Assembly (NCBI GenBank): GCA_964531735.1
Contig: CAZHGD010000203.1
Coordinates: 1-13,034 of the forward strand
DNA length: 13,034 bases
Direction: 5' to 3'
Source of the DNA: CAZHGD01 sp964531735
GTDB taxonomy: Bacteria; Armatimonadota; UBA10988
The notes under the pieces: model-generated
What the model saw: only the letters and a program-made list of their open reading frames with translations
Databases searched by the model: none
What the model was told of the DNA's origin: nothing
Part shown: in pieces, positions 6,971 through 13,034 of the stretch
How positions within the stretch are numbered: the stretch's first letter is position 1
Layout: each line of letters starts with the position of its first letter
Made by a program: the position numbers and the translations under genes

Positions 6971-7939
6971 ATGGTAGTGCGGTTCTGGGGTGTTCGCGGG
7001 TCGATACCGGCGCCGTCGTCGGCGGCCGAAATCGAGCAGAAGCTCATCTGGGCGCTGACCGGCGCGCAGGGCGTCGACCTGAGCGATGAGGCCGCTGTGC
7101 GCGCCTACGTCGGCAGCCTGCCGACGCACGTTCGGGGTCCCTGGGGCGGCAACACCACGTGTCTGGAGGTGCTCAGCGCCGCCGGCGACCGCGTCATCAT
7201 CGACGCCGGCACCGGGCTACGCGAGTTGGGCGAGATGATGATGGAGGGTGAGTTCGCGCGTGGCCTCGGCCATGCGGTGATGCTGTTCACTCACACGCAC
7301 TGGGACCATCTGCAAGGCTTCCCGTTCTTCAAGCCGCTCTACATTCCGGGCAACCGCTTCGACATCTACGCGCCGCACGAGGATATCGAGGCCCGCCTGG
7401 GCTATCAGCATGATCCCCGCTTCTTCCCCGTCGGTCTCGACGTGATGAGCTCGCAGAAGACGTTCCACGTCATGCGCGGCGATCTCAGCCTGTACGACGG
7501 ACGGGTCAAGGTGTCCAGTCTGGCGCTGGACCACCCGGGCGGGGCCTACGCCTTCCGCCTGGAGTCGGACGGCCACGCGGTGGTCATGGCCTCCGATGGT
7601 GAGTACAAGCTGGACAGCAGCAACCTCGAGGCCGGCTACTGGCAACGGTTCGTGGACTTCTATCGCGGCGCCGACGTGTTCGTCTTCGATGCGCAGTACA
7701 CGTTGCGCGAGGCGTTGGTGGAGAAGCAGAACTGGGGCCACAGCAGCGCCATGATCGGCATCGACCTGGCTGCCGATGCTGGAGTCAAGACCATCGTCAT
7801 GGTGCATCACGAGCCCTCGTACGGCGACGAGAAGATCCGGCGCATCTTCGACGACGCGATGCGCTACCTCGACCGCCTGCCCAGCAGCCGACGCCCCGAG
7901 GTGGTAGTCGGCTACGAGGGTCTGGAGATCGAGCTCTGA
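6971..7939 (+). CDS. Metallo-beta-lactamase-fold hydrolase (PhnP / cyclic phosphodiesterase-like)
   Basis: The 322-residue soluble enzyme starts MVVRFWGVRGSIPAP, the signature N-terminus of an MBL-fold group related to PhnP-type cyclic phosphodiesterases (COG1234/COG1235). It then has GGNTTCLEV, DAGTGLRELG, and the dinuclear metal site THTHWDHLQG (His108, His110, Asp112, His113). Downstream are HPGGAYAFRL, MASDGEY (metal-bridging Asp) and VMVHHEPSY. A GTG at 6962 would add three residues; ATG 6971 is preferred because it gives the usual N-terminus and has a GGGGTGG stretch about seven bases upstream. It follows the STAS gene by 15 bases. Likely substrates are cyclic phosphates or nucleotides, but this is family-based inference. 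A link to cAMP made by the cyclase at 1128-3296 is possible but unproven. Confidence 0.85.
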   Translation: MVVRFWGVRGSIPAPSSAAEIEQKLIWALTGAQGVDLSDEAAVRAYVGSLPTHVRGPWGGNTTCLEVLSAAGDRVIIDAGTGLRELGEMMMEGEFARGLGHAVMLFTHTHWDHLQGFPFFKPLYIPGNRFDIYAPHEDIEARLGYQHDPRFFPVGLDVMSSQKTFHVMRGDLSLYDGRVKVSSLALDHPGGAYAFRLESDGHAVVMASDGEYKLDSSNLEAGYWQRFVDFYRGADVFVFDAQYTLREALVEKQNWGHSSAMIGIDLAADAGVKTIVMVHHEPSYGDEKIRRIFDDAMRYLDRLPSSRRPEVVVGYEGLEIEL

Positions 7940-7959
7940 GACCGGTTGCAGGTTGAGTG

Positions 7960-8337
7960 GTGATCATCGCCATCGGCGTCGACATTGTTGGCCTCGACCG
8001 CATTGCGGCTCTGTACCGGCGCCATGGCGAGAGGTTCATGCGGCATGTGTTGACGCCGGCCGAACGCATGGCGGCGCTGGCCCTCACGGATCCGGTGCCG
8101 CGGCTTGCCGGCCGGTTCGCGGCCAAGGAAGCTGTGATGAAGGCGCTTGGCACCGGCTGGGGGGCGGGCGTGAACTTCACCAGCATCGAAGTCGTCAACG
8201 ATGCTGGTGGGGCGCCGATCGTGAGCCTGACCGGCGCCGCCGCCGAGCGTTGCCGAATGCTGGGTGGCACGCGGTGGCACCTCAGTATCTCGCACTGCCG
8301 CGACTACGCGGTCGCGCAGGTGGTACTGGAAGGCTGA
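7960..8337 (+). CDS. acpS: Holo-[acyl-carrier-protein] synthase (AcpS)
   Basis: The enzyme transfers 4'-phosphopantetheine from CoA to a serine of apo-ACP, activating fatty-acid or polyketide synthesis. The 125-residue length is typical of the homotrimeric bacterial AcpS group. It has the Mg/CoA-binding IGVDIVGLDRI (Asp8), the second signature RFAAKEAVMKALGTG (Glu57), and the C-terminal LSISHCRDYAVAQVV. GTG codons occur at 7957 and 7960; 7960 is chosen because it gives the family-typical MIIAIGVDI and sits seven bases after an AGG. It lies 20 bases after the MBL gene and 21 bases before the ketoreductase gene, at the head of a set of acyl-chain genes. No ACP gene, its substrate, is in the window. 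Confidence 0.93.
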   Translation: MIIAIGVDIVGLDRIAALYRRHGERFMRHVLTPAERMAALALTDPVPRLAGRFAAKEAVMKALGTGWGAGVNFTSIEVVNDAGGAPIVSLTGAAAERCRMLGGTRWHLSISHCRDYAVAQVVLEG

Positions 8338-8358
8338 GCCGGAAGGGCGGGTGCGCGG

Positions 8359-9105
8359 GTGTTTGACTTGGCGGGCCGCAAGGCGCTGGTGACCGGCGCC
8401 GGTCGCGGCATCGGACGGGCCATTGCGTTGGCGCTCGGGCAGGCCGGCGCAGATGTGGCCCTGAACTACCGCACCTCTTCAGCCGGCGCCGAGGAGGTCG
8501 TCACCACGCTCGCTGCTGCCGGCCGGCGCGGCTTGGCGCTACCGGCCGACGTGACCGATGAAGAGCAGGTCAAAGCGCTGATGGCGGCCGCTGCGGAGGG
8601 CCTCGGCGGGCTCGACATAGTGGTCAGCAACGCCGGCGTGGTGCGGGACAAATACCTGACCTACCTGACCGCGGCCGAGTGGGACGAGGTGGTCGACGTC
8701 AACCTGAAGGCCGCCTTCTTCGTGCTGAAGCATGGTGCCCGAGCTGTCTCACGCGCGGGCGCCGGACGGCTGATCGCCATCGGTTCGGTGGCCGGCCTGC
8801 GCGGCGACGCCATGCGCGCCAACTACAGCGCGGCCAAGGCCGGGCTGGTCGGCTTGGCCAAGGCGGCGGCCCGCGAGTTGGGTCGCCGCGGCACCACGGT
8901 CAACGTGGTGGCGCCCGGCGTGATCGAGACCGATCTGACCGCCGACATGCCCGCGCCCCGGCGCGAGGCGATGCTGGCCCAGATCCCGCTCGCTCGGTTC
9001 GGGACGCCGGCCGAGGTGGCCGGGCTGGTGGTCTACCTGGCGAGCCACGAAGCGTCATACGTGACCGGACAGGTCTTTGTGGTGGACGGGGGCTTGGGCG
9101 CATGA
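8359..9105 (+). CDS. 3-oxoacyl-ACP reductase, FabG-type short-chain dehydrogenase
   Basis: The 248-residue protein has the full classical SDR layout: cofactor loop TGAGRGIG at the N-terminus, NAGV, and the catalytic Ser143 (IGSVAG), Tyr156 and Lys160 (NYSAAK). VAPGVIETDL and the C-terminal YVTGQVFVVDGG are typical of FabG. NYRTSS after the second strand suggests NADPH. It should reduce a 3-ketoacyl thioester to the 3-hydroxyacyl form. The start is GTG, with GGAAGGG about 11 bases upstream. Its stop overlaps the ketosynthase start (ATGA), so it is likely a dedicated partner of that ketosynthase. The housekeeping fabG cannot be excluded, so no symbol is given. Confidence 0.92.
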   Translation: MFDLAGRKALVTGAGRGIGRAIALALGQAGADVALNYRTSSAGAEEVVTTLAAAGRRGLALPADVTDEEQVKALMAAAAEGLGGLDIVVSNAGVVRDKYLTYLTAAEWDEVVDVNLKAAFFVLKHGARAVSRAGAGRLIAIGSVAGLRGDAMRANYSAAKAGLVGLAKAAARELGRRGTTVNVVAPGVIETDLTADMPAPRREAMLAQIPLARFGTPAEVAGLVVYLASHEASYVTGQVFVVDGGLGA

Positions 9106-10250
9106 GACGTGTGGTCATCACTGGATTGGGCGTGGTCAATGCCCTCGGCGTCGGCTGCGACCGCTTCTGGCGACGGTTGGTCGCCGGCGAGAGCGGGCTG
9201 CGGGCGATGGCGCGGATGCCGGCCGCTGGTCTGCGCAACGACCTGGCGGGCGAGGTGCCCGCCGACGAATGGGCCGAGCAGGAGCCCGCTGCCCCACCCT
9301 CGGCCCGCGGCTTCGCCGCCTATGCCGCGGCCGAAGCGGCGGCCCAGGCCGGCCTCAGCCTGACGCCCTGGCCGGGCGCTGTCGTCTACGCGACCAACTT
9401 CGGCGGGCAGCACGAGTGGTTCGAGCGGACCCCGGCACCGGACAGCCTGGCGGCCCTGGACTTCCACGCCGCGGCCACCTCGGTCACTTCGGCGGGTCCG
9501 GCCATCACGCTGTCCAATGCCTGCTCGAGCGGCACGCACGCCGTGGGCCACGCCGCGGACCTCGTGCGACTGGGGTACGTTGACGTTGCGCTGGCCTGCG
9601 GGTTCGACGAGCTGGGCCTGTTCTGCCTCAGTGGCCTGAGCATCCTGCACACCATCACGACCGACACCATTCGGCCGTTCGACCGCAAGCGCAGCGGCAC
9701 CATCTTTGGTGAGGGCGCAGCGGCCCTGATTGTGGAGGACGCGGATCACGCGCGTGCGCGTGGCGCGGACCCCTTGGCCGAAGTCCTTGGCTACGGCGTG
9801 AACAACAACGCTTTCCACATGACGGCGCCCGACCACGGCGGCGAAGGCATGGTGCAGGTGATTCGGCGGGCACTGGCGCAGGCCGACTTGCCCGCGGACC
9901 GGGTCGGGCACGTCAACGCCCACGCGACCGGCACCGAGTACCACGACCCCGCGGAGGCGGCCGCCGTGCTCACCGTGCTGGGCGACCATGGCCGCCGCAT
10001 ACCGGTCAGCGCCATCAAGGCCGCGACCGGGCACGCCATGGGCGCCGCCGGCGCCATCGAGGCGGTGGCCTGCGTGCTGGCGCTGTGCGAGCAGGTGGCG
10101 CCGCCCACCCTGAACCTGGACGAGCCGGACGACGCCTGCCCGCTCGACCACGTAGTTGGCCAGGCACGGCACGCGCAGTTCGACGTCGCGCTCTCAGTCA
10201 GTGCGGGGCTCGGCGGCAACAACGCTGCCGTTCTGCTGGGGAGGGTCTGA
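9102..10250 (+). CDS. Beta-ketoacyl-ACP synthase (FabF/KS-alpha-like), catalytically intact
   Basis: The 382-residue condensing enzyme begins RRVVITGLGVVNALG. The thiolase-fold active site is complete: nucleophile Cys141 in SNACSSGTH, His274 in NAHATGTEYHD, Lys306 and His311 in KAATGHAMGAAG, and the C-terminal GLGGNNAAVLLG. It should condense an acyl thioester with malonyl-ACP. It is shorter than a typical FabF (about 410 residues), with a compact middle region. The ATG overlaps the ketoreductase stop, and its own stop overlaps the start of a degenerate paralogue, which points to a KS/chain-length-factor heterodimer rather than a plain FabF homodimer. Candidate pathways are aryl-polyene-like or other type II polyketide lipids; the product is unknown. 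Confidence 0.9.
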   Translation: MRRVVITGLGVVNALGVGCDRFWRRLVAGESGLRAMARMPAAGLRNDLAGEVPADEWAEQEPAAPPSARGFAAYAAAEAAAQAGLSLTPWPGAVVYATNFGGQHEWFERTPAPDSLAALDFHAAATSVTSAGPAITLSNACSSGTHAVGHAADLVRLGYVDVALACGFDELGLFCLSGLSILHTITTDTIRPFDRKRSGTIFGEGAAALIVEDADHARARGADPLAEVLGYGVNNNAFHMTAPDHGGEGMVQVIRRALAQADLPADRVGHVNAHATGTEYHDPAEAAAVLTVLGDHGRRIPVSAIKAATGHAMGAAGAIEAVACVLALCEQVAPPTLNLDEPDDACPLDHVVGQARHAQFDVALSVSAGLGGNNAAVLLGRV

Positions 10251-11272
10251 TGCCCAAGTACGAAGTCGCGGTCAGCGGGCTCGGCGTGGCCAGCCCGATC
10301 GGCCTGGGCTACGCCGAGTTTGCCGAATCGCTGGCCTACGGCGTGACCGGGCTCGGGCCGTGGTCCGGCAACGACCAGCACCTCGCCGGTGAGATCCACG
10401 GCTTCCAGGTGGCCGACTGGCTGATCGCGGAGAAGACCTACCTCGATCGGGCCAGTGAGTTGGCGTTGGCCGCAACGCGGATGAGCTGCTTGGATGCCGG
10501 TCTCGACTCGCTGCCGGTGCCCGAAGAGCGCCGCGGAGTCGTGCTGGGCACGGCGTCCGGCTGCGCGGCGACGATGGCCGCTTACGGCGGGCGGGTCAAG
10601 CAGCGCGGCACGCGGTTCGCTACGCCGGTGCTGTTCAGCCATGCCTTTGCCAACACGCCGGCCAGTCTGGTGGCCATCGACTACCGGCTCAAGGGTTACC
10701 ACGCGACAGTCACCAGCGGGGCCGCGTCGGGTGAGTTGGCTGTCACGACGGCCATCACCGCGCTCGCCGCCGGTCACGCCGACCTGATCCTCGCTGGTGG
10801 CGTGGAGGCGCTGGTGGTCAACGAGGGCTCGGCCTGTGGCGGCGATCCCGACGACTACGACCCGTTTGCCGCGAGCGCGCATCCACCGGGCGAAGGTGCG
10901 GCGGTGCTCCTGTTGGAGACGGTGGCCGCAGCGGCCGCACGGCACGCCACGCCGCGGTGCCTGCTTGCCCTGAGTGACCAGCCCGAAGGTGCCGATCTCG
11001 TCGTGCTGCCGCACGTGGGTGCCGGCGCGGCGCCCGATGGCGCGGCGGTCTGTGTGCCGAGCGGTCTCTACGGTGACGCTCACGGAGCGAGCGGGGCGCT
11101 GGCCGTCGCGGTGGCCGTGGCCGCGCTGAGCCACGACGTGGTCCCGCCGGTGCGCGGCGGGCAGGGCTCACTGGCCGAGCGCCGGGAGCCCGTTGCCCAA
11201 GCGCTCCGCGCGGTCGCCGTGCCGGCGCCGGGCGGGCTGTGGCTGACCGTGACGCGCCCGTCGGCCGGTTGA
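10250..11272 (+). CDS. Degenerate ketosynthase (chain-length-factor-like, KS-beta)
   Basis: The 340-residue protein keeps the ketosynthase N-terminus (YEVAVSGLGVASPIG) and fold landmarks such as VLGTASGCAATMAAY and PPGEGAAVLLLE. The nucleophile position is Ala158 (SGAASGE instead of ACSSG). The second catalytic His is replaced by Asp276 (YGDAHGASG where the active paralogue has TGHAMGAAG). The region that normally holds HATGT is shortened and lacks that motif. It is therefore unlikely to condense substrates. By analogy with KS-beta of type II polyketide synthases and the pseudo-KS of aryl-polyene clusters, it probably pairs with the upstream ketosynthase and shapes chain length. The start shares one base with the upstream stop (TGATG), supporting a 1:1 complex. 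It is the last gene of the + strand run. Confidence 0.85.
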   Translation: MPKYEVAVSGLGVASPIGLGYAEFAESLAYGVTGLGPWSGNDQHLAGEIHGFQVADWLIAEKTYLDRASELALAATRMSCLDAGLDSLPVPEERRGVVLGTASGCAATMAAYGGRVKQRGTRFATPVLFSHAFANTPASLVAIDYRLKGYHATVTSGAASGELAVTTAITALAAGHADLILAGGVEALVVNEGSACGGDPDDYDPFAASAHPPGEGAAVLLLETVAAAAARHATPRCLLALSDQPEGADLVVLPHVGAGAAPDGAAVCVPSGLYGDAHGASGALAVAVAVAALSHDVVPPVRGGQGSLAERREPVAQALRAVAVPAPGGLWLTVTRPSAG

Positions 11273-11523
11273 GTGCGGCGCGGCGCCCCATCGAGGCACT
11301 CGGCCTTGGTGGGGCCGCCTCAAGCGTCCGCGTCGGACTGCCGTCGGCTGGGCGGGGCCTGTCGATCCGGCCTGCGACCGATGCATACGGCCTGAAGTGG
11401 CGGTCGTGTGGCGCTGGTACGGGGCCATCGCCGCACCAGCACTGGCTTACGGCCCTTCGTTACGCGGCGTCGCTGCGACTCAGGGCAGGCTCGAGGTTAG
11501 TCAGTAGCCGGTGTGGTCCGGTA
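11273..11523. other. Convergent intergenic region without a supported gene
   Basis: These 251 bases lie between the stops of the + strand ketosynthase paralogue and the - strand LCP gene. Frames open across it are extensions of the antisense shadow of the LCP gene and have no family features. The only structure seen is the hairpin at 11406-11436 and a weaker inverted repeat at the LCP stop. It probably holds the ends of both transcripts. Confidence 0.6.
11406..11436. terminator. Putative bidirectional hairpin between convergent genes
   Basis: The left arm GTGTGGCG-C-TGG (11406-11417), loop TACGGGG (11418-11424) and right arm CCA-T-CGCCGCAC (11425-11436) form a stem with ten Watson-Crick pairs, one U-G pair in the stem and one internal C-U mismatch. 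It is placed where transcripts from both sides must end. Neither strand has a U-rich tract after the stem, so a classical intrinsic terminator is not supported. A Rho-assisted or U-independent stop, or a 3'-end stabilising hairpin, fits better. Confidence 0.4.
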
Positions 11524-12921
11524 CTAGTTCGGCGTCGCGTCGGACTGGCGTTCCGGTGCCGGTGGTGTGGCGGACTTGTCGGTCGCGACGCCCGGCTTCG
11601 CGGCGGGCGCGCCAGGTTCGTCGTTCTTCTCGCCGCCGGCGTCGGGCCTGCGCGACGCCTTGCCGGCCGCCGGTGCGGCGGCCTTGGCGGCGGGCTTGCC
11701 CTCGCCCGCCTTGGCCTTGGGGGCCGGCGGCGTCTTCTCGGCCTTCGCAGCCGGAGCCTTGTCGCCCGGCTCGCCCGCGGGCCGTCTCGAGGCCTTCGCC
11801 GGCCGGGCCTCGTCATCGTCATCGTCGTCCAGCTCGCGGACCTTGGCCGGATGCGGCTCCTTGATCTGCGTGCGAGACCGCTTGCCGTTCTCCGCGTGCC
11901 GGCGCGCCATGAGCTTCGACTCGTCGAAGCCGGCACCGAACATGCGGGCCAACAGGACGGCCGCCTCCTCGCGATTGACCTCGACGAACGGGCCGCGCGC
12001 CTCGCCTGGCAGCGTGCCCGTGTCCAGCATGGACGGATCGAGCTTGCTCAAGAACAGCAACATGCTCATGAGCTGGCGGTCAGACAGGTCGGTCTCGATG
12101 TACTTGCGCGCGGCGGCCATGATCTGGCGCAGCCGCGGCAGGTTCTGCGGGGCCAGCGCCTTGCGCGCGAGCAGCTTGATGACCTTCTGCTGCCGCTCGA
12201 TGCGGCCGAGGTCGCCCTTCGGATCGACCTGGCCGTTGTTGCTCTTCCGCCAGCGGACGTACCCGTGCGCGCCCTTCCCGTCCAGGTGCTGAGGTCCCTT
12301 CTTAAGATGAACGTGGAAGTTCTGCCAGTTGTCGTCATAGTCCATGTCGCGCTCGACATCGACGTCGATGCCGCCGACGAGGTCGACCAGGACGATGAAG
12401 CCGTGGAAGTTGGTCTTGACGTACCGGTCCACGTGCAGGCCGAAGTTCTCGTAGATGGTCTGCACCAGCAGCGCGGGTCCGCCCAGGCGGTGCGCGGCAT
12501 TGAGTTTGTGCACGCCTTGGCCGGGCACGTCGGCTTTGGTGTCCCGTGGCAGGCTCAGCACATGGGCCGTGCGGGCCGTGCGGTCCAGGCTGAACAGGAT
12601 ATTGGTGTCGCTGCGCGAGTACTCTTTGACGCGGATACCATGCTGGTTGATGGCGAGGTCCTCGCCGATCAGCAGTACATTGACGCGGTTCCGACCGTCG
12701 AAGATCAGGTCAGGACCGACGACCTCCTCGATCAGGTAGCGCGCCGCATTGGCCGCCCGCGAGCCCTTCTGGTCACGGGTGGCATAGAGGGCCGTGGCAA
12801 ACACCCCTGCCCCGGCGCACAGCCCCAGGACCACGATGACCAGCAGAGCGGTGAGAAACCTGCGCGCCCGTGGGCGACGAGTGAACACGGGCGCGGGGCG
12901 CGACTTGGCGCTGTCGGGCAA
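11524..12921 (-). CDS. LytR-CpsA-Psr (LCP) family protein with Ala/Lys/Pro-rich C-terminal tail
   Basis: LCP enzymes transfer undecaprenyl-linked glycopolymers onto peptidoglycan or other surface acceptors. The 465-residue product has a basic N-terminus (RRPRARR), one transmembrane helix (about residues 22-46) and an outward-facing LCP domain (about 78-255). Conserved LCP motifs are NVLLIGED, SRSDTNIL (Arg103, Asp105), SLPRDT (Arg126, Asp127), KLNAAHRLGG, GGIDVDV, HLDGKGAHGYVRWRK (Arg223, Arg225) and GDLGRIERQQ (Arg240, Arg243). Residues about 255-345 are a helical extension. Residues about 355-465 are a low-complexity Ala/Lys/Pro/Glu tail with a run of six Asp at 365-370. The start is TTG, chosen because GGAGG lies seven bases upstream and a promoter lies behind it. 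The gene runs convergent to the acyl-chain genes. Confidence 0.92.
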   Translation of the reverse strand: MPDSAKSRPAPVFTRRPRARRFLTALLVIVVLGLCAGAGVFATALYATRDQKGSRAANAARYLIEEVVGPDLIFDGRNRVNVLLIGEDLAINQHGIRVKEYSRSDTNILFSLDRTARTAHVLSLPRDTKADVPGQGVHKLNAAHRLGGPALLVQTIYENFGLHVDRYVKTNFHGFIVLVDLVGGIDVDVERDMDYDDNWQNFHVHLKKGPQHLDGKGAHGYVRWRKSNNGQVDPKGDLGRIERQQKVIKLLARKALAPQNLPRLRQIMAAARKYIETDLSDRQLMSMLLFLSKLDPSMLDTGTLPGEARGPFVEVNREEAAVLLARMFGAGFDESKLMARRHAENGKRSRTQIKEPHPAKVRELDDDDDDEARPAKASRRPAGEPGDKAPAAKAEKTPPAPKAKAGEGKPAAKAAAPAAGKASRRPDAGGEKNDEPGAPAAKPGVATDKSATPPAPERQSDATPN

Positions 12922-12928
12922 GAAGCAA

Positions 12929-12933
12929 CCTCC
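12929..12933 (-). promoter_or_regulatory. Strong ribosome binding site that fixes the TTG start of the LCP gene
   Basis: On the minus strand GGAGG is followed by seven bases and TTG (12921-12919). No ATG or GTG lies nearer this site in frame, so the TTG is the best start and places the basic N-terminus and membrane helix correctly. Confidence 0.75.
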
Positions 12934-12965
12934 GCGAGGCCATTGGCGGTGGCAACGATGGGGCG

Positions 12966-12995
12966 ATCTTAGGCCCGACCCAGACGATCTGTCAA
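12966..12995 (-). promoter_or_regulatory. Sigma70-like promoter of the LCP gene
   Basis: On the minus strand TTGACA (12995-12990) is followed by an 18-base spacer and TAAGAT (12971-12966), four of six matches to the -10 consensus. Transcription would start near 12959, giving a leader of about 38 bases before the TTG start at 12921 with its GGAGG site. This spacing matches the other promoter in the window (4498-4526). The spacer contains a short interrupted palindrome CAGA-CGA-TCTG (12981-12991). Confidence 0.65.
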
Positions 12996-13034
12996 CCGTC
13001 CCGGCGACGCTGTGCGGGCCTGCGCAACGCCTCA

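Noticed and set aside
9791..11134. 447-residue open frame on the - strand across both ketosynthases
   Set aside because: It spans two genes with strong condensing-enzyme motifs and shows only His/Gly/Arg-rich low-information sequence.
7940..11523. Possible acyl carrier protein gene in or between the acyl-chain genes
   Set aside because: No short frame with a DSL-type phosphopantetheine site was seen on either strand, and gaps between these genes are at most 21 bases except the final convergent region.
11503..11525. Inverted repeat AGTA-G-CCGG-TGTGGT-CCGG-TACT at the LCP stop codon as a terminator
   Set aside because: The stem has only eight pairs with a bulge and no U tract, and it overlaps the stop codon; too weak to call.
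11239..12972. 577-residue open frame on the + strand across the LCP gene
   Set aside because: It is antisense to a gene with clear LCP motifs, a ribosome site and a promoter. The translation is Arg/Leu/Ala-rich with no family features, as expected of a GC-rich shadow frame.
13021..13027. TGCGCAA near the LCP promoter, similar to TTGCGCAA in the other promoter
   Set aside because: The same heptamer or close variants occur inside coding regions, so a shared operator is not supported.
1..13034. tRNA, rRNA, CRISPR, insertion sequence or phage genes
   Set aside because: No cloverleaf-like arms with CCA ends, no spaced direct repeats, and no transposase or integrase motifs were seen.

Overview
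This is a compact, high-GC (clearly above 60% G+C) bacterial stretch. Twelve genes are supported: eleven in a row on the + strand and one convergent gene on the - strand at the right end. Non-ATG starts are common (GTG for acpS and fabG, TTG for the LCP gene). Neighbouring genes often overlap by 1-4 bases, so translational coupling is likely. A fragment resembling an outer-membrane beta-barrel at the left edge, next to an LCP-family cell-envelope gene at the right, suggests an uncultured diderm outside the well-known Proteobacteria (an Armatimonadota-like or similar phylum is possible). The sequence alone does not settle the taxonomy. There is no tRNA, rRNA, CRISPR array, transposase or other sign of a mobile element.

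Left block (3-4501): the C-terminal part of a large surface or beta-barrel protein, then a TPR protein with a C-terminal class III adenylate cyclase domain, then an IscS/NifS-type cysteine desulfurase. The desulfurase start overlaps the cyclase stop (ATGA).

Middle block (4498-7939): a strong sigma70-like promoter (TTGACA-N17-TAGAAT) starts exactly at the desulfurase stop codon. It should drive a DHH-family phosphoesterase, a UPF0173-type metallo-hydrolase, an RsbW/SpoIIAB-like anti-sigma kinase, a SpoIIAA/RsbV-like STAS antagonist, and a second metallo-beta-lactamase-fold hydrolase. The kinase and antagonist form a partner-switching pair in the order kinase then antagonist, with no sigma factor or PP2C phosphatase beside them.

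Right block (7960-11272): a small type II fatty-acid/polyketide-like set, namely holo-ACP synthase (acpS), a FabG-type ketoreductase, a ketosynthase with an intact Cys-His-His site, and a shorter ketosynthase paralogue that has lost the catalytic Cys and one His (chain-length-factor-like). No acyl carrier protein, dehydratase or acyltransferase is present. This is the most unusual part of the window. The set is closed on the right by a 251-base convergent intergenic region holding a strong hairpin, followed by a minus-strand LytR-CpsA-Psr (LCP) gene with its own promoter and a long Ala/Lys/Pro-rich tail.

The + strand genes from 4572 to 11272 have gaps of at most about 21 bases, so they could be one transcript carrying nucleotide/phosphoester hydrolysis, stress-type sigma control and acyl-chain synthesis. 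That they work together is inference.
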